Program-made: the position numbers and the translations under genes
Assembly (NCBI GenBank): GCA_001970855.1
Contig: LSSN01001409.1
Span: 1 to 16,503, forward strand
Direction of reading: 5' to 3'
DNA from: Smittium culicis
Lineage: Eukaryota; Kickxellomycota; Harpellomycetes; Harpellales; Legeriomycetaceae
Length of the DNA stretch: 16,503 bases
Notes under the pieces: model-generated
Told to the model about the DNA's origin: nothing
Database searches by the model: none
What the model saw: only the letters and a program-made list of their open reading frames with translations
Shown: positions 15,756 to 16,503 of the stretch, one piece after another
Layout: each line of letters opens with the position of its first letter
Numbering within the stretch: position 1 is the stretch's first letter

Positions 15756-16503
15756 TTATTGCTCTGTGATATCCTTATCCAATTCAAGGTCTATGGATTC
15801 AAAATTTTCAACTATTTCATTTTCATTCACTATTTCATTTTCTATCCCAATTAAGTTGCTTTCGCTCAATGCCAAGGCTGCTAAGCCATCTAACCTATTA
15901 CTTTCAGATATCGCAGATTTAATTTTCTTTATTTTTGCCATAGCTTTTTTTATTAATATATTTTGGACATTTTGTCCTTTTTTGATTCCGAGTTTAACTC
16001 TTTTCTCCGCAGCTTTTGTGTTTGTATTTTTGTTTTCAGACGTATTAAAGCTATTTTTTTCAGCATTATTAGGTATTGGTAGGCTATTTATTTCTTCCAA
16101 TATGCTATTAGGTTCATTATATATATTTTCGTTTATTGAAATTCTTTCAAATGCCTTTTCTTTTTCTATTTGGGTGACTAGATTTAAGTTTAGTTTTAAA
16201 AATCTAATTTTAATTTCTTCGTCTTCCTTAGGTTCGATGATTTCTTTATGAATATCTTTTTTTTTATCTACAGTATTTATTTCCAAATCCTTTATAAATA
16301 CTTTTTTTATATTTCTAGGTCTGGCCGATCTACTTCTCTTGATTTTTTTTATCTAATTCTGTGCATTCTTTCTTCCAGTGGTCTACCTTTTTGCAGTATG
16401 TATAAATCGGAGGTGATCCAATCCACATAATGCTAACATTTTCGCCACAGGATTCGATGTGAGTAGGTATATCCACTTCTTTGTTAACCTTGATCAATAT
16501 TTT
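15756..16503 (-). pseudogene. LINE ORF1, C-terminal half with zinc-knuckle (copy C, partial)
   Basis: The frame enters from the right edge: KILIKVNKEVDIPTHIES, then ENVSIMWIGSPP and the knuckle region YTYCKKVDHWKKEC at 16363-16404. This fits C-x2-C-x4-H-x4-C except that the first Cys is Tyr; copy A has Cys there. The knuckle would bind the element RNA. After the T8 run 16343-16350 the frame shifts: one base fewer gives a continuous KRSRSARPRNIKKVFIKDLE. The second part is the 176-residue open frame from 16286, which is Lys/Glu/Asn-rich, with KAAEKRVKLGIKKGQ and an acidic end, ENEIVENFESIDLELDKD, stopping at 15756. The open frame on the opposite strand (15766-16251) is a shadow of this one. 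Confidence 0.85.

Larger units (their letters stand above)
11854..16503 (-). mobile_element. LINE retrotransposon copy C, youngest copy, 5' end outside the window
   Basis: Two-ORF non-LTR element read on the minus strand: the ORF1 C-terminal half (16503 to 15756), ORF2 (15727 to 11954), a short 3' region and a terminal A-tract (plus-strand T12, 11854-11865). ORF2 holds an APE endonuclease, RT and a zf-RVT-like C-terminus, as in L1/Tx1-type LINEs. ORF1 and ORF2 are 28 bases apart. Judged from copies A and B, ORF1 should begin roughly 0.8 kb beyond the right edge. The coding sequence is continuous in content but divided by one frame change in ORF1 and six in ORF2, plus at least four stops in ORF2. 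It is either a recently dead copy or a copy with homopolymer sequencing errors. Confidence 0.93.

Noticed and set aside
15766..16251. 161-codon plus-strand open frame, hydrophobic and Ser-rich
   Set aside because: It is the complement of the Lys/Glu/Asn-rich ORF1 of copy C, which has homologues in copies A and B. Its apparent membrane-like character comes from reading A-rich codons backwards.
1..16503. tRNA or rRNA genes
   Set aside because: No GC-richer cloverleaf with a GTTCRA-type T-arm or any rRNA core sequence was recognised on either strand.

Overview
This is an A+T-rich eukaryotic window (by eye about four-fifths A+T) with no intact conventional gene. About 85% of it can be explained as one family of non-LTR (LINE) retrotransposon, present as three copies all on the minus strand, in head-to-tail order and at different stages of decay. 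The family carries an ORF1 with a zinc-knuckle motif, then an ORF2 with an APE-type endonuclease, a reverse transcriptase (RT) and a C-terminal zf-RVT-type Cys/His motif. This is the layout of L1/Tx1-like LINEs. The host cannot be named from the sequence. Extreme A+T content, long gene-free stretches and this type of LINE would fit a large-genome microsporidian, an early-diverging fungus or another A+T-rich protist; that is inference only.

Layout from left to right. Positions 1-304 hold seven identical 42-bp tandem units plus a partial eighth. Positions 310-1559 have no recognisable gene, but hold two small minus-strand open frames (514-639 and 1010-1111) that are less A+T-rich than their surroundings. 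Copy A (1560-5391) is badly decayed: ORF1, endonuclease and the first part of RT can be followed, but the rest of ORF2 is not seen. Positions 5392-6191 hold nothing recognisable. Copy B (6192 to about 11790) is decayed but close to full length, from the ORF1 start to the 3' A-tract. Copy C (11854 to beyond 16503) is the youngest. Its ORF2 can be read almost completely, but in six overlapping pieces. All frame changes fall at mononucleotide runs, and there are a few substitution stops; its ORF1 N-terminus lies beyond the window.

How the parts would work together in a living element: ORF1 protein binds the element RNA; the ORF2 endonuclease nicks target DNA; the RT copies the RNA from the nick. 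Here copies A and B are dead (many stops, RT active site YADY in B). Copy C is dead or mis-assembled. Comparing the three copies by eye gives most of the domain assignments, and shows which breaks are private to each copy. I found no persuasive new biological system. The best leads are the coding-compatible 42-bp repeat, the homopolymer-only frameshift pattern in copy C, an unrecognised conserved ORF1 domain and the two small GC-richer open frames near the left end.
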